DNA of 64,000 bases from Lasiosphaeria ovina (GCA_033439765.1 JAULSN010000012.1:744001-808000); one strand, 5' to 3'; positions 32,291 to 42,478 are shown, numbered from the stretch's first letter. A program made the numbers and translations. Notes: generated by a model not told the origin, from the sequence alone.

Positions 32291-32470
32291 ATCCTGAGCC
32301 GGGGTGAGCTAGTTCGCTTAGCGGACGCCATACCCCCGGTACAGCTTCTGCAGATTGCTCTTCAGATTCCTCGAAGGTATTGGTTAACACAACCCAGAGT
32401 TGACCACCACCCCTCTAATGCCCACATCCCCACTAGAACTATATAGTTAGAAATTAACTACTGACATAGT

Positions 32471-32589
32471 ACATACGGCCATAGATATCGGAAAACTCGG
32501 GATCCCGTCCGCTCTCCCATAGATAAGCCGATAATCGCCAGACTAGTAGTTGGGTCGGTGACGACCAGCGAATCCCTGGTGTTGTATGT
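32471..32589 (+). rRNA. 5S ribosomal RNA
   Basis: The 119-base stretch has the fungal 5S sequence: it begins ACATACGGCC and ends GTTGTATGT, and these ends pair to form helix I. The conserved core GAAAACTCGGGATCCCGTC and the internal control region with AGTAGTTGGGTCGGTGACG are intact, as is the GACCAGCGAATCCCTGG part. The changed positions in the internal stem still pair (ATCGG with CCGAT), which favours function. A T-run after 32589 is a RNA polymerase III terminator. Dispersed single 5S genes, not linked to the rDNA repeat, are typical of Neurospora-like fungi. Confidence 0.93.
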
Positions 32590-32606
32590 TTTTTTTCTTT
32601 TTTAGC
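32589..32606 (+). terminator. Pol III T-run terminator after the 5S gene
   Basis: A T-rich run follows the 5S 3' end directly. Confidence 0.6.
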
Positions 32607-33703
32607 GGTTTCTTTTGGCCTCCTTAGTAGGGAGGAGCTTATTTATACAGATTGATCGGACTCGATTTGGAATATTTTTTTAGGGGTAAAGTAGGGGCTT
32701 TAGACTCATAAAACTAGATTAAATAGCTGCTATGTACACTATAATTTATGCCGATATAGTAGGGGGGCGAACCCGGTCAAGTGGCTATGTTTACCAGGGA
32801 GGAGTGGAGCGCAATCACGTGGAGAAGGGGGCTCCTGAGCATTTGAGCCAATACCCTCTATGCTCACAAACTACCTTGGTTAATTAGACTCTTGTAGATA
32901 CCGTAAGTCTTCATCCTCTTCTCAATGCAGATACCCGGCTCCTCTTTTCTATGTCACACCAATTCCTGCCGGACTTGCATTCTCGAGCAAATAAATTTCA
33001 GCCCATTCCCATGCAGCGAAGGACGCATAGTAGTTGACCTTGCAGCCGTCAATTCAGAAGTGGATTTGCCTCTTTATTTACGACAATATCGAGTTGGTGT
33101 CGCGCCCTGAGGTGGTGTTTTCCTGGGGTTTAGCTACGCCTTGTTCGATCTTTGTCTCGAGGGCGAGGCTCTGTACGGTGACTTGGGAGGGGGGGCATCT
33201 GCACGCCTTGGTATCTGCCCTGCGAGGCGTACCGGCCCCCTTACTCTTAGCGGAATAAGTGGCTGAGGGACGTCCACGATTCGTGCCGTATCCGCGCTCG
33301 TGTAGCGCATCGGGCGTCGCAATGTTCAGGGCTGAGGGTAGTGGTCAGGCCTGCGTCCTAAAGTTGGAGGGGGAAGGGAAGGGTGGCTTGGAAGGCTGTT
33401 ATCTTAGTGGTCGTAGCACCCGAGCTTGCTGCAGGAAGCTGGCGTAATTAGTCAATCAATTTAATAACCAGAAGGCTATCGCGGGGCCTTTATCCCTGAA
33501 AAGGAGGGAGCACGCACCGGGCGTAGCATAACGATAAGGGTTCCATAATAAATCGACGAGCCCATTTCTCTCAAGGCCAGGTTTCTTTCCTCGGGCTCCT
33601 TATCATATCCTACCCTCCAACCATTAAGTTATAGTGGGGGATTGCTGATTTCTCTCTATTATCCGAGCATTTTTTTATATATCTACCTACTTACTCTTTA
33701 ACG
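32607..33703. other. AT-rich intergenic or repeat-derived sequence
   Basis: No gene was supported. The region is rich in TA steps, similar to the neighbouring decayed HET gene, and may be old repeat sequence. Confidence 0.4.
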
Positions 33704-35837
33704 ATACGACTATTAACGCCTCGACGCTCCGGCTAACGGAATTCATCGGTGATTCCGTCCCACTATACGCCGTACTGTCATACACTTGGGTGACGAATGA
33801 AGAACTTAGCCTTCAAGAATGGGAAGAAATCTATAAATACCTATAGGGATCTACTTTCCATCCTTTTGCTTAGCGGGAGGGTACCAAAAGATTACCTCGT
33901 ACCATAACCATACTAAGCAAGACGATCTGGAGTGGGTATAGGTTAATATATGCTATATCGATAAGACGAGTAGCTCGGAGCTATCCGAGGCTATCAATTC
34001 CATATTTCGGTAGTACCAAAACTGTCGCGTCTACTACACCTTCCTCTCTAACGTATCGGACGGAGACGTGCCCCAGGCCCAGGATTCTGAGTTTCGCCGG
34101 TCTCGATAGTTTACCAGAGGATGGACCCTATAGGAGCTGTTGGCGCCAGAACGTATAGTATTTTTCACCAAGTCCGAGGCCCTTCTTGGAGATCGATCCG
34201 AGCTTTGCCAGGCCATTAGTGAAGCATCGAGGATCCCGTCAGACCATTTCCGCAGCGACCACCGGCGTCCTATTTTCGCCGCTAGCATAGCCCAACGAAT
34301 ATCATAGGCGGCATCACAATGTACGACAAGAACGGAAGATCTGGCATATTGCCTACTGGGTATATTCGACGTGAATATACCCTTACTATATAGCGAGGGC
34401 GAAAAAGCCTTTCAAAGGCTATAGGAGGAAATCATCAAGCACACCAACGACAGTAGCATCTTCGCTTGGGGCTTTACAATGAGCGAATCCTATACCCAGG
34501 ATTCCACCGAAACTCAGTACCTTACGTCCTCGCATTCCGACTTTATGGGCTGCCACAGTATCGTGATTAACAAACAGGGCAGCGGCCAACGCGATGACTT
34601 TGACGTCGATGACGTTGAGGTCACCAAGAAGGGTTTGCGTATCAGCATCCCATTAGTGTCCGAGATAACATGGACCTCGGGAGTGGGTAGCCTGGGCTTG
34701 TTGGATTGCCACCCGAGTGGCGATATATTTAGCTTGATTGCCATCCGCCTCACTTAGACGGGTGGCAACATTAGTAACGGAAAAGAGGTTATACCACATA
34801 GGGGCCCTCCGATACTCTAGCCGAGACGTTTTATCCGCTGGACTAGTTTTAAAACCATCTATATAATCAAGCCGTCGGCCGCCTACGACAAACTACCTCC
34901 TACGCAGACCGACCAGCCGGCCCTAGCTACGAGCCCCGGCTCAATAATAGTACCCGCCAGGCCTTTCTATGCTATCGAGGCGCTAACTTCAAGTCCATCT
35001 CTTACTATACGTCGCCCAGACGGCATAGATCACTACGTCGTTACCGATACGGACCTCCAAGCGCCCGCTACGGCCAAGGGGAATGCCTACTTTCGTTTCC
35101 GGCCAAGAACCAGAATGCGAAATTTTCAGCTCGATCTCCTCGTCAAAGGCGCATTCGAGGTCCTCCCGCGCCTTGAAATGCCCGCCGACGAGCCAATATA
35201 TCCGTCCGGCCCTAGAAAGCTTCGCAAGAGGAGACAGGGAAAGGAGAATAAAAAGTGGGCAGCCCGCCGGCAAGCAAGTTACGCAAGATCCGATGGCGTG
35301 TATGGCCAGATCAACTGCTCCATACACAAGACCCCAGCAAACTTTATCGGCGGTCACGACAGCCAAGGCGGCGGCGCCGACTACTTGGAGGCCCTAACAG
35401 GTTGGAAAAGGAGAATTATGGACGGCTCCCAGACGTTTCGGTCCGCGATCGAGAAGCAATAGGTCGCGGGAACTGACTGCGATATTTTGATTCCATATGA
35501 TAACCAGATCATAGGCCAGGGGCTTTGGAGCTGGCTCCTCTAGAAACTGATATCCGGAGCGGATTCATACTTTAGCCACCAGAGTTACTCGTTGCGTTCC
35601 ACCACCAGATTTGTAGTCTTGGTCCTGTTTACATTTCTCTGCGCCTTGGGCGCCGTATCTCGCATCGACTCTCACGATGTTTCTGGGGGTACGGCATTGA
35701 TGGGATTGAGCATGGGCTTTGCCACTGCGTGTCTGAGCCAGCCGCGTTACAGCCACGATGTCCCCATGTTCGCGCTAATTCCTTTCATAAGTTTCGTACT
35801 CATGTTGATCATCATTTGGAGCTGGGTCTTGGTTTGA
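33704..35837 (+). pseudogene. HET-domain gene inactivated by RIP-like mutation
   Basis: A HET-E-type gene can be followed in one frame from about 33850 to the final TGA at 35837. HET blocks are clear: a Y-A-V-L-S-Y-T-W block near 33760, EWV*VNICYIDK near 33930, SELSEAINSIFR*YQN, SR*FTRGWTL*EL, LAYCLLGIFDVNIPLLYSEG and EEIIKHTNDSSIFAWG. In-frame stops start at 33939, 34011, 34107, 34131, 34305, 34422, 34755, 34818, 35460 and 35541, and all are TAG. At 33939, 34011, 34107 and 34305 the family has Trp; at 34131 and 34422 it has Gln. Several expected Met codons read ATA, including the start region (33704-33706), and there is a small frame change near 33712. The last 90 codons (35560-35837) look less damaged and encode three hydrophobic segments. 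Confidence 0.85.
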
Positions 35838-35904
35838 CAAGGTCAATCGATATAGTAGCTACTACATGAAAGGAGGGTGGGTGGTTCAGGTTAGTTGTAA
35901 TTAT

Positions 35905-36063
35905 CTATGATGTTCTAGGTAAAAGTATCAATTGGTTTATAAATAAGCCTCCTTTCGTGGCTTGCACCAGGGCCAGGAGCTCGGCTTCGGTAGTTGAGGT
36001 AGTAACTATGTCTTGCTTATTAGCTCTCCACTCAATCGCGCATGTCAACAATTGACATGCCCC
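35905..36063 (-). mobile_element. Ty1/copia RNase H fragment
   Basis: The minus-strand reading contains IEWRANKQDIVTTSTTEAEL followed by LALVQATKGGLFINQLI. This matches the copia polyprotein RNase H block in which Trp-x2-KxQ, then TxS-TTEAE and LxxA..KE are conserved. Upstream and downstream parts of pol are missing, so it is a short relic. The frame is open here but joined to unrelated sequence at both ends. No LTR was recognised at its borders. Confidence 0.7.
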
Positions 36064-36494
36064 GCACGTGCACACCTGTAGATTGCATAAGCATCTCCAG
36101 ACTGGTTGAAGGCGGCAAGGCAGGCGGTGTGCAGTGGGATGCCGCATTTTAATTCGGTGCACTTCCAGAGCGCCATTTTCGACTCCTGTATACCCTCATT
36201 TTCGGCCGCTTTGGGTCCCAGAGACAAGGCCTCCAACCGCCATCTTAGTTATCGGAGTGAGCGACTTTTTTTTCCCCCGGGTTATATTATTAATAGGCTT
36301 CTCGGTCTTAGTCTTATTAGTTTATTATACTTTTGTTAAAGTATGGCTTACTACAGTACTACAGGGCCCTAGGTTACAGGGCACTGCAGTGGCTGTGTTG
36401 GTGTTGTGGGTGTTGTGGGCGCTATACCTAGTTTGTTTACTTAGCCCCACAGCACCTTCTCGAACCCCCTATAGGTCTAGGCATACGTAAGACA

Positions 36495-36566
36495 AGCCCA
36501 CTAGAAGATTGTAGAATACAAGGCTGCTTACGCAGCTTGTGGGCCCCTAGAACCTTCTAGAGGGCT
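36495..36566. repeat. Foldback (inverted repeat), 72 bases
   Basis: AGCCCACTAGAAG (36495-36507) pairs with CTTCTAGAGGGCT (36554-36566) with one mismatch. An inner stem CAAGGCTGC/GCAGCTTG lies between. It could be a short MITE-like element or an RNA hairpin; no target duplication was checked. Confidence 0.5.
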
Positions 36567-36904
36567 TTCCTTAGGTCTATATAGACCTGTCCTTTTCCTT
36601 AGATAGATTTCCTTTCTCTAAGCAAGTTAAGTCAGTCATCCACCGCTCTTTGTACTATGGACCTTCTATAATACAACTCCTCTCCGTCTTCTTCAGTACC
36701 CATAGTTGGTCCCGAAGACCCTGGCTTCAGGGCAGAGTCCCCTATAGCCTACGAGGTAGACTGCTGAGCAGAGTCCTCACAGTCTAAGTGGCAGGCCTGT
36801 AGCAGAGTCCTACAGACCTGTAGCAGTCAGCTTGCTTCCCTCAGTGCCTTACACAAGCCACTGTTGTACTGGACCGTAGGGCACAGTTCCCTACGACCTA
36901 TCCT

Positions 36905-37045
36905 GCACTGGCAGACCTGCCTTACACCTGGCAGATCTGCCTTACACCTGGCCGACCTGTACTAGCAGACCTGCCTTACACCTGGCAGACCTGCCTTGCA
37001 CCTGGCCGACCTGCCACCTGATCGATCTACCCTGCACTTGGCTCC
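36905..37045 (+). repeat. About 20-base imperfect tandem repeats
   Basis: Units around CAGACCTGCCTTACACCTGG recur at least five times with small changes (for example CAGATCTGCC and CCGACCTG). Similar GCAGAGTCC motifs occur just upstream (36730-36810). Confidence 0.7.
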
Positions 37046-37448
37046 CGACTTCGCTACCGCTTCCGCTCCGCCAGCTACAGTACCGAGCCCACTGTAGCGC
37101 CTTGATAGGTGCTGTATTACAGGCCTATCAAGCACGTAGTTCAACTGAAATGAAAGAATTGTGCGTATTCTAGCGGTGTGCCCGGTCTAAGGATGTATGG
37201 CGTCTGTGGCTCGCACGGCATGTTCCGGAGCCAGGGTGTTCCGCTTTTGGATTAGTCACCTTAGATACCGAGGGGGGCCCTGGGTCGTATAGGTTGTTGA
37301 GGCATTGGCGGAGCGGTGATGAGGGTTTGGAAGCGAGGGGAGCGGTAGGGGAGAAGGAGATGTGACGGCGACAAGCTGACGACGAATATGTTCAACTGAG
37401 AGAGACGATGTATGCCGATTCTTCCTTCCGTGATGAATCAAATGGCCA

Positions 37449-39590
37449 TCATGAACCACCATAAAACCTCCCGTCATTGGACGCCGGAGCGACCTCTGTT
37501 GGCTGGGCTTGAGCTTCAGAGATCTCAGCTGCGGAGTCTTGAGCCTGAGCGATCCCAGTCGCAACAGCTGGAGCCCGGGTGACAGCCAAAGATTCCCGGG
37601 CCTGAGTGGGTTTGATCAGAGAGGTCTGAACCTCGTCGAGGTGGCCCTGGACTGGCGGCTGGGCCAGAGCAAGGGCCAGAGGAGGGCCTGCCATCGGTGC
37701 CGGAGTCGGTGGAGCCGGCTCAAGAGGGTTGATGTGAACTAGCGATTCGGCGAGTTCCTGAGCGGGCTCCGATTCCTTAGCCTCAGCTGCTCGGTTCAAG
37801 GCGGTATGCTGGATGATGGCGGCATCCCGAATTGTCAACTCTTCGCCCCGATCTGCCTCTACTATTACCCCAGTCTGAAGCGTCAAAGCGCCAAAAGGAA
37901 GGTCTCTAGTATCCCCAACACCACCCATCTCTGTTCTTCTCATGGCCTCCACAACCCGAGTAATAAGACGCCCTGCTATTACACGTCTCTTGAGGTTGCG
38001 TAGATAAAGCGGCACATTCATCCTTCCCTCTTGGTCGACGCTCCGTAAGCCCTTAGCGCTCCAATGGGCAGACGTCATGACCCCGACAACCGCAGGGGCC
38101 ATAGTGAAGATTGACAGAATCTGGCCCAGGCTCCACTGTTCGCCCGCTTGAGACCACTCAACTCCGCCGTTTCGCCACCGGTTGTAGGTTATCAAAGTAT
38201 ACAGCGAAGCGGTAGAAGTTCCAACCATCTCGCCGTACCCCAAATACCAGATGTGCGCGCTTATTCGGGGATCGAGATGGAGGGTATGTGTGACGCGATC
38301 AAGCTCCTTGTCGTCCAGCCGCCCTGGCCTCATGTGAGTAACACTGAGGACGGCATCGCGAAGCGCCTCAGCGAATTCCCTCGACTTTCCCCAGGGTAGG
38401 AATTGCTCCACAATTAAGCGCATTGCCAGGTCATCCCATAGCAGGCGCGCTGCTGCGTACGTTAAAATGGAAGTGGCCAGTTGAGTGATGATGTAAAGAT
38501 CATTGGTGTTAACACGCCCATCTGTCTCCTCGTAGATCTTAAGTTGACCCTCGATGCCTCTACAAATGATGAGACTAAAGGCATCAAAGTTAAAGGCATC
38601 GATTGAAGATGGCTGGACGAAAACATTTAGTAAGAATGACAGAAACGGAACGGCAGCCACCAAGCAGGCGAGCGGAAGATGGCTGAGTTTTGAGTCGACA
38701 GGGGAAAACCCCTTAACGAGATCGATAGCTGCGAAGCAACGATTCATCCGCCATGCCCAAAACAGCATCATAAGAGACAATGAAGAGACCACTAGCGCTG
38801 TGCTCTGGTCGCTCCAAGGGAAGAAGTGTGGCCCTTTCCCCATATACTCGATAAACAGAGCGAGCGGGGTTGTGGCAAAGAAGTAAACTGTCCCGTGATT
38901 TAAGGCTTCGACCGTATGACGAAAGCAGTGATACGCTGAGGACAGTGCCGGCCCATGTCTCTGGTTCTGCGGCGTCCTTAATCTCGTCAGCCACAGCTCG
39001 TAAACAACGAGGATAGAAGCGACAATCATAGTGGTGACCTGAACCCAGTATACGACAGACACGCCCGGGCCGTTAATATCGAGAAGTTGATCCCACGAAA
39101 AGCTGCTGCATGCTTGAGCCTGACAGGTTATACCGGGGTCCCTGATCACATGGGTGAAATAGGGGGCTTGGTAGCTGGTGTTGAGAAACCACTCTATCGG
39201 AGTGGGCTCGGACGGGGGTTTCAGCGCACTAAGCCTAGCAAGTGACCGAGCGAAATCGGTGCGCAGAGCGAACTCCCAGTCGAGGACTTGGCCGTAGCTT
39301 GGCACATCTCGGAGCTCGGGGGGGAGGGCATTACGAAAGTAAGCTTCGGTTATATTGGCATCGACCGAGTTGGCGACAAAAAAGGAGGACTCCCTGTTGC
39401 TAAATGGGAGATTATAGACTGCGTATTTGTCTTCGCTCGGGCCGAGTTGGAGGAGCCCCCGAAACCAGCTCGAGTAAAATCCCTTGACGAGGCCACAGTT
39501 GCTGGTGAAGTCGAGTTTTTCAATTGGCGGTGGGGTCCAGTCCGCGGCTTGAAAGACGCCCGTCGAGGTCACATTTGCCGGTATTGACAT
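37449..39590 (-). CDS. Polytopic membrane protein, family unknown
   Basis: A single-exon gene of 713 residues. The first ~185 residues are soluble and carry several Cys. Hydrophobic segments follow, including YWVQVTTMIVASILVVYEL, TVYFFATTPLALFIEYM, ALVVSSLSLMMLFWAW, LACLVAAVPFLSFLLNVFV, ITQLATSILTYAAARLLW and ILSIFTMAPAVVGVMTSA, so about six or seven membrane passes. The C-terminal ~130 residues are low in complexity (Ala, Pro, Gln, Glu) and probably cytosolic. No domain was recognised; it resembles large uncharacterised fungal membrane proteins. It is undamaged although it sits between decayed sequences. Confidence 0.75.
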   Translation of the reverse strand: MSIPANVTSTGVFQAADWTPPPIEKLDFTSNCGLVKGFYSSWFRGLLQLGPSEDKYAVYNLPFSNRESSFFVANSVDANITEAYFRNALPPELRDVPSYGQVLDWEFALRTDFARSLARLSALKPPSEPTPIEWFLNTSYQAPYFTHVIRDPGITCQAQACSSFSWDQLLDINGPGVSVVYWVQVTTMIVASILVVYELWLTRLRTPQNQRHGPALSSAYHCFRHTVEALNHGTVYFFATTPLALFIEYMGKGPHFFPWSDQSTALVVSSLSLMMLFWAWRMNRCFAAIDLVKGFSPVDSKLSHLPLACLVAAVPFLSFLLNVFVQPSSIDAFNFDAFSLIICRGIEGQLKIYEETDGRVNTNDLYIITQLATSILTYAAARLLWDDLAMRLIVEQFLPWGKSREFAEALRDAVLSVTHMRPGRLDDKELDRVTHTLHLDPRISAHIWYLGYGEMVGTSTASLYTLITYNRWRNGGVEWSQAGEQWSLGQILSIFTMAPAVVGVMTSAHWSAKGLRSVDQEGRMNVPLYLRNLKRRVIAGRLITRVVEAMRRTEMGGVGDTRDLPFGALTLQTGVIVEADRGEELTIRDAAIIQHTALNRAAEAKESEPAQELAESLVHINPLEPAPPTPAPMAGPPLALALAQPPVQGHLDEVQTSLIKPTQARESLAVTRAPAVATGIAQAQDSAAEISEAQAQPTEVAPASNDGRFYGGS

Positions 39591-40711
39591 GGTCGCCTTT
39601 GACGAAGTGAAGTAGCTACAACAATGTGTGCGCCAGTTCTGGCTAAAGTTGATATGACGTTCAAGATGATTTCAAGTTGATAAGAGTTGAATGAACGACC
39701 AAGAAGCGGGCCGTAGCGGCTATGGTACGTGAGAGAGCTTGTTCAATAGTATGTGGTGGAAGCGTCGTAAAAAGAGCCATGTTTTCGGTAAGTGTGGTGC
39801 GCCCGGCTGTGGTGCTCTTGAAGAGAGCCTCGCGGCAGTATTGCTCACTACCCTGCCTATCTAATCTACACGTGACTACCGTTACGCAATGCCCGGGCGA
39901 AGCCCTGCCTTGTAGCCTGGCTTACGGCTCGGCCTGCAGCCCGGAGATTCCCCCATCAAGCTATTTTTAGGAGGCTCTGCGGCAAAAGCGAACGTTCAAG
40001 GAATACGAGAAGTATCACGTCCCGCGTCCAAAGAAACGGAATAACCCAAGTGAGCCTGCGAGGCCGGAGGACAAGTGTGTTCCCCCTTCTAATCCGTGTC
40101 CCTTGTTTCTTCTTGATTACTCCCGCATAATCGTGCTTCTTTCCCTTCGCTCCATTGCCACATTTATTGAGGAGACAATGTGTGGGCGAGAATCCGTGCG
40201 CGGGCGTGTGACCCATGCGCCTACCAGCTAGGGCTGAGCCCCGCAACAACATTCCTATCCCATATGGTCGCAACCCCCACCACAACCTCGGCACAGGCAG
40301 GCCAAGGTCCGTGGGGCTAGGAAGGAGCTCCGGCTTCTAAAACCGAACTATAACAAACAAATTAAGGGCGTTAAAAGCAGGAAACTTACAAAGTACAAAA
40401 ATATTGAGGGAACGGGCTCGTACATAGACCTGAAAGGGTTATGATGATTATGAGAAGCTGCAGTGTTTTTCGAAAGGCCAGATTTTTGTAAAATGGGGAA
40501 GAGGAATAACGGGTAACCACCTGCTATTATATCACAGAGATGAGGCAACATTTTTGAGGGATGTAGATTAATTCGCTAGGGAAAGAACACAGAAACAATC
40601 ATCTAGATTACAATAGGTCAGGGCCATATCCCCGTCCCTCTCCGTTGAGCCAACCCCCATTCACACCTAAAGCACCTAATTTGGGTAGACGTGAGCGATC
40701 TTGAGGACTAC
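39591..40711. other. Intergenic region, about 1.1 kb
   Basis: Promoter side of the polytopic membrane protein. No gene was supported. Confidence 0.45.
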
Positions 40712-41801
40712 ATGGCTGAAGACTACTATATGAAGTCCTGCGATGGGCTGAGAGCAGGTGTGCCGGCTTTGCGGTAGCTTGAGCAGACTTGGGTGGCCCT
40801 CTCCTCTCTGCCCGCAACCCCGATCCTCCAGCAAAATGAGCTTGATGTCGTCAGCAACGCGCTACACGAGTACCGGCCAATCCATGCTAGCGACGATACT
40901 AGCAGCGTACTGCAGGCCTTTGTCGACAATCTGTCTGGCCAGGGTCTATAGAGATTGCAACATGGGATGGTCAGGTAAAAGTGGTAACAGTGCAGACGAA
41001 CAGTTCGTCGACAAATAGCCACGAAAGGGAGTATCAGTGCAGAGAGCCCAGATAAACAGCCCATCGACGAATAGATCTGACAAGGGGAGATGGCCAAAAC
41101 ATTTCGAAAATAAAAATGAAAGAAGTGAGGTTTAACATGGACAGTTCGTGGACAAATGGCCACGAAGAGGATTATCAGCGCAGACAGCCCAGATTAGCAG
41201 CCCATCGACGAATATGAAAAGGAGATATGGCTAAAACATCTCGGACAAACAGTTTATCTAACATGAAAGAAGTGAGGTCGGAGACAGCGAGCTACACATT
41301 TCGTGGGCAAATGGCCGCGAAAGAAAGTTGCAGCTCGGAGGGCTGGAACGGACCCAACAGGTGATGAAAACGTGTCAGACCTACCTAGCTCTTCAATGTC
41401 AGGGGAGAGTGCTCGCCGTTTCGCAGCGCGAGTTGGCATCTTCCGGGAAGACCAGCCCTGAGCTTCTCGAGTCTGAGATCACTCCTGTGACGGTCGTTCC
41501 ACCCGCCAAGATGGTTGATAGATTTCTCGACGAGGTCTCCAAAGCCGCTGCTCGCGCCGAGGACAAGCACCCAATCCTTCTGATGGTGTTCTGTCACGGG
41601 TCAGACGACCACAGACTCCTCCTCGACCATGGTAACTCCGGGAAGGGGTTTAGCCTTGTGCGGCTAAAGAGCGCATTAGGAAATGCCCGAGCTACCTTAC
41701 TCGTAACAGCATGTTACTCGAACTTCCGCTACGGCCTACTCGACGACCCTCGACAGAACTGCCAGGATCCAAACTTGCGGAGCTGGCCACCGAACAAGTA
41801 G
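40712..41801 (+). pseudogene. Caspase-like (clan CD) protease gene, fragmented
   Basis: Two coding-like pieces are separated by a repeat block. The right piece (41328-41801) carries a clan CD core: the beta strand HPILLMVFCHG with the His-Gly, then LKSALGNARATLLVTACYS with the Ala-Cys-Tyr-Ser nucleophile. The same His...Cys pair occurs in fungal caspase/CHAT-like proteins linked to NLR genes. The left piece (40712-40951) encodes a charged, helical stretch including NELDVVSNALHEYRPIHA, with one in-frame TAG at 40775-40777 and another stop at 40949-40951. Linking the pieces to one gene is inference. After the Cys block the frame soon ends, so the C-terminus is also lost. Confidence 0.55.
41001..41320 (+). 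repeat. About 140-base imperfect tandem repeat
   Basis: One unit begins ACAGTTCGTCGACAAATAGCC (41001), a second ACAGTTCGTGGACAAATGGCC (near 41140) and a partial third near 41298. Units share CAGCCCATCGACGAATA and ATGAAAGAAGTGAGGT. The block lies between the two caspase-like pieces. Confidence 0.8.
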
Positions 41802-42116
41802 CAGCCCAGACGCGTGTGGTCGCAGAGCCATCCGTGGTGCATGGAAATGAGCACAGGGGACAGGTAACAATACCAGTTGGGGAGACTCTGACAACCCATC
41901 AAGATCAGCAGCGGCAGCGGTCCAACACAGAGGAGAACCAGCCCTACTGGCCGAGCACCCTACCCACGAGCCCAACTTAGCGGGCTTTATAGTTGAAACA
42001 ACCCACGCTCCCACTCTACCGATAGATCTAAAATACCTTACCTACGAGCCCACCCTGGTGGACTTTGTAATTAAAACAAGCCACGCTCCCGCTTGGCTTG
42101 GCGTTAACGACCGCGC
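41802..42116. other. Spacer with a 53-base direct repeat
   Basis: Holds two copies of a 53-base repeat and no supported gene. Confidence 0.5.
41961..42091 (+). repeat. Two diverged 53-base direct repeats
   Basis: Copies at 41961-42013 and 42039-42091 share ACGAGCCCA and a CCACGCTCCC end, with scattered changes, mostly C/T and G/A. Confidence 0.75.
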
Positions 42117-42478
42117 ATGGCATTGAAACGCGCACCCATGAGTGAAGCCATGAAGCTTTCGACGCCGAGTAGGTCCGCTATTGCGTCAGGGATATGCCAG
42201 TCGGGGACCCACGAGGGCAAGCCGGGGAGCCAGACTTGGAGGACAGAAATCTCCAGCGCTGCCGACACGTACGCGGCCGAACACAAACACGCACAGAACA
42301 GAAACTCGCCCATTCTCGGCTGGCGGCGATCTGTGGGCGATTTGCAGATCTGGGCCAGATGCAGGCAGTGCGTCCCGAACCCCGAGTGCAGAAGGAAAAT
42401 AATACTAGAACTACGTACAGCTCGACAGAATCTGCAGAGCACGCCGTGACACGGCCGCGGTGCAGCGAGAGATTCCAA
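42104..42478 (-). pseudogene. Possible HET-protein fragment
   Basis: The minus-strand frame contains VWLPGLPSWVPDWHIPDA and then FMASLMGARFNA. A PSWVPDW block followed by an FNAS-like block is common in HET-domain proteins downstream of the HET core. No HET core was seen beside it and the upstream part of the frame is not convincing, so this is treated as a relic. Confidence 0.35.

Larger units (their letters stand above)
35838..37448. other. Repeat-rich region with a copia remnant
   Basis: Holds the copia RNase H fragment, a short palindrome (CATGTCAA/TTGACATG near 36041-36060), a foldback at 36495-36566 and 20-base tandem repeats near 36.9-37.0 kb. No intact gene was seen. Confidence 0.5.

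Noticed and set aside
36134..36490. 118-codon hydrophobic frame on the plus strand
   Set aside because: Lies in repeat-derived, low-complexity sequence; the hydrophobicity follows from TTA/GTG-rich DNA and no family is recognised.
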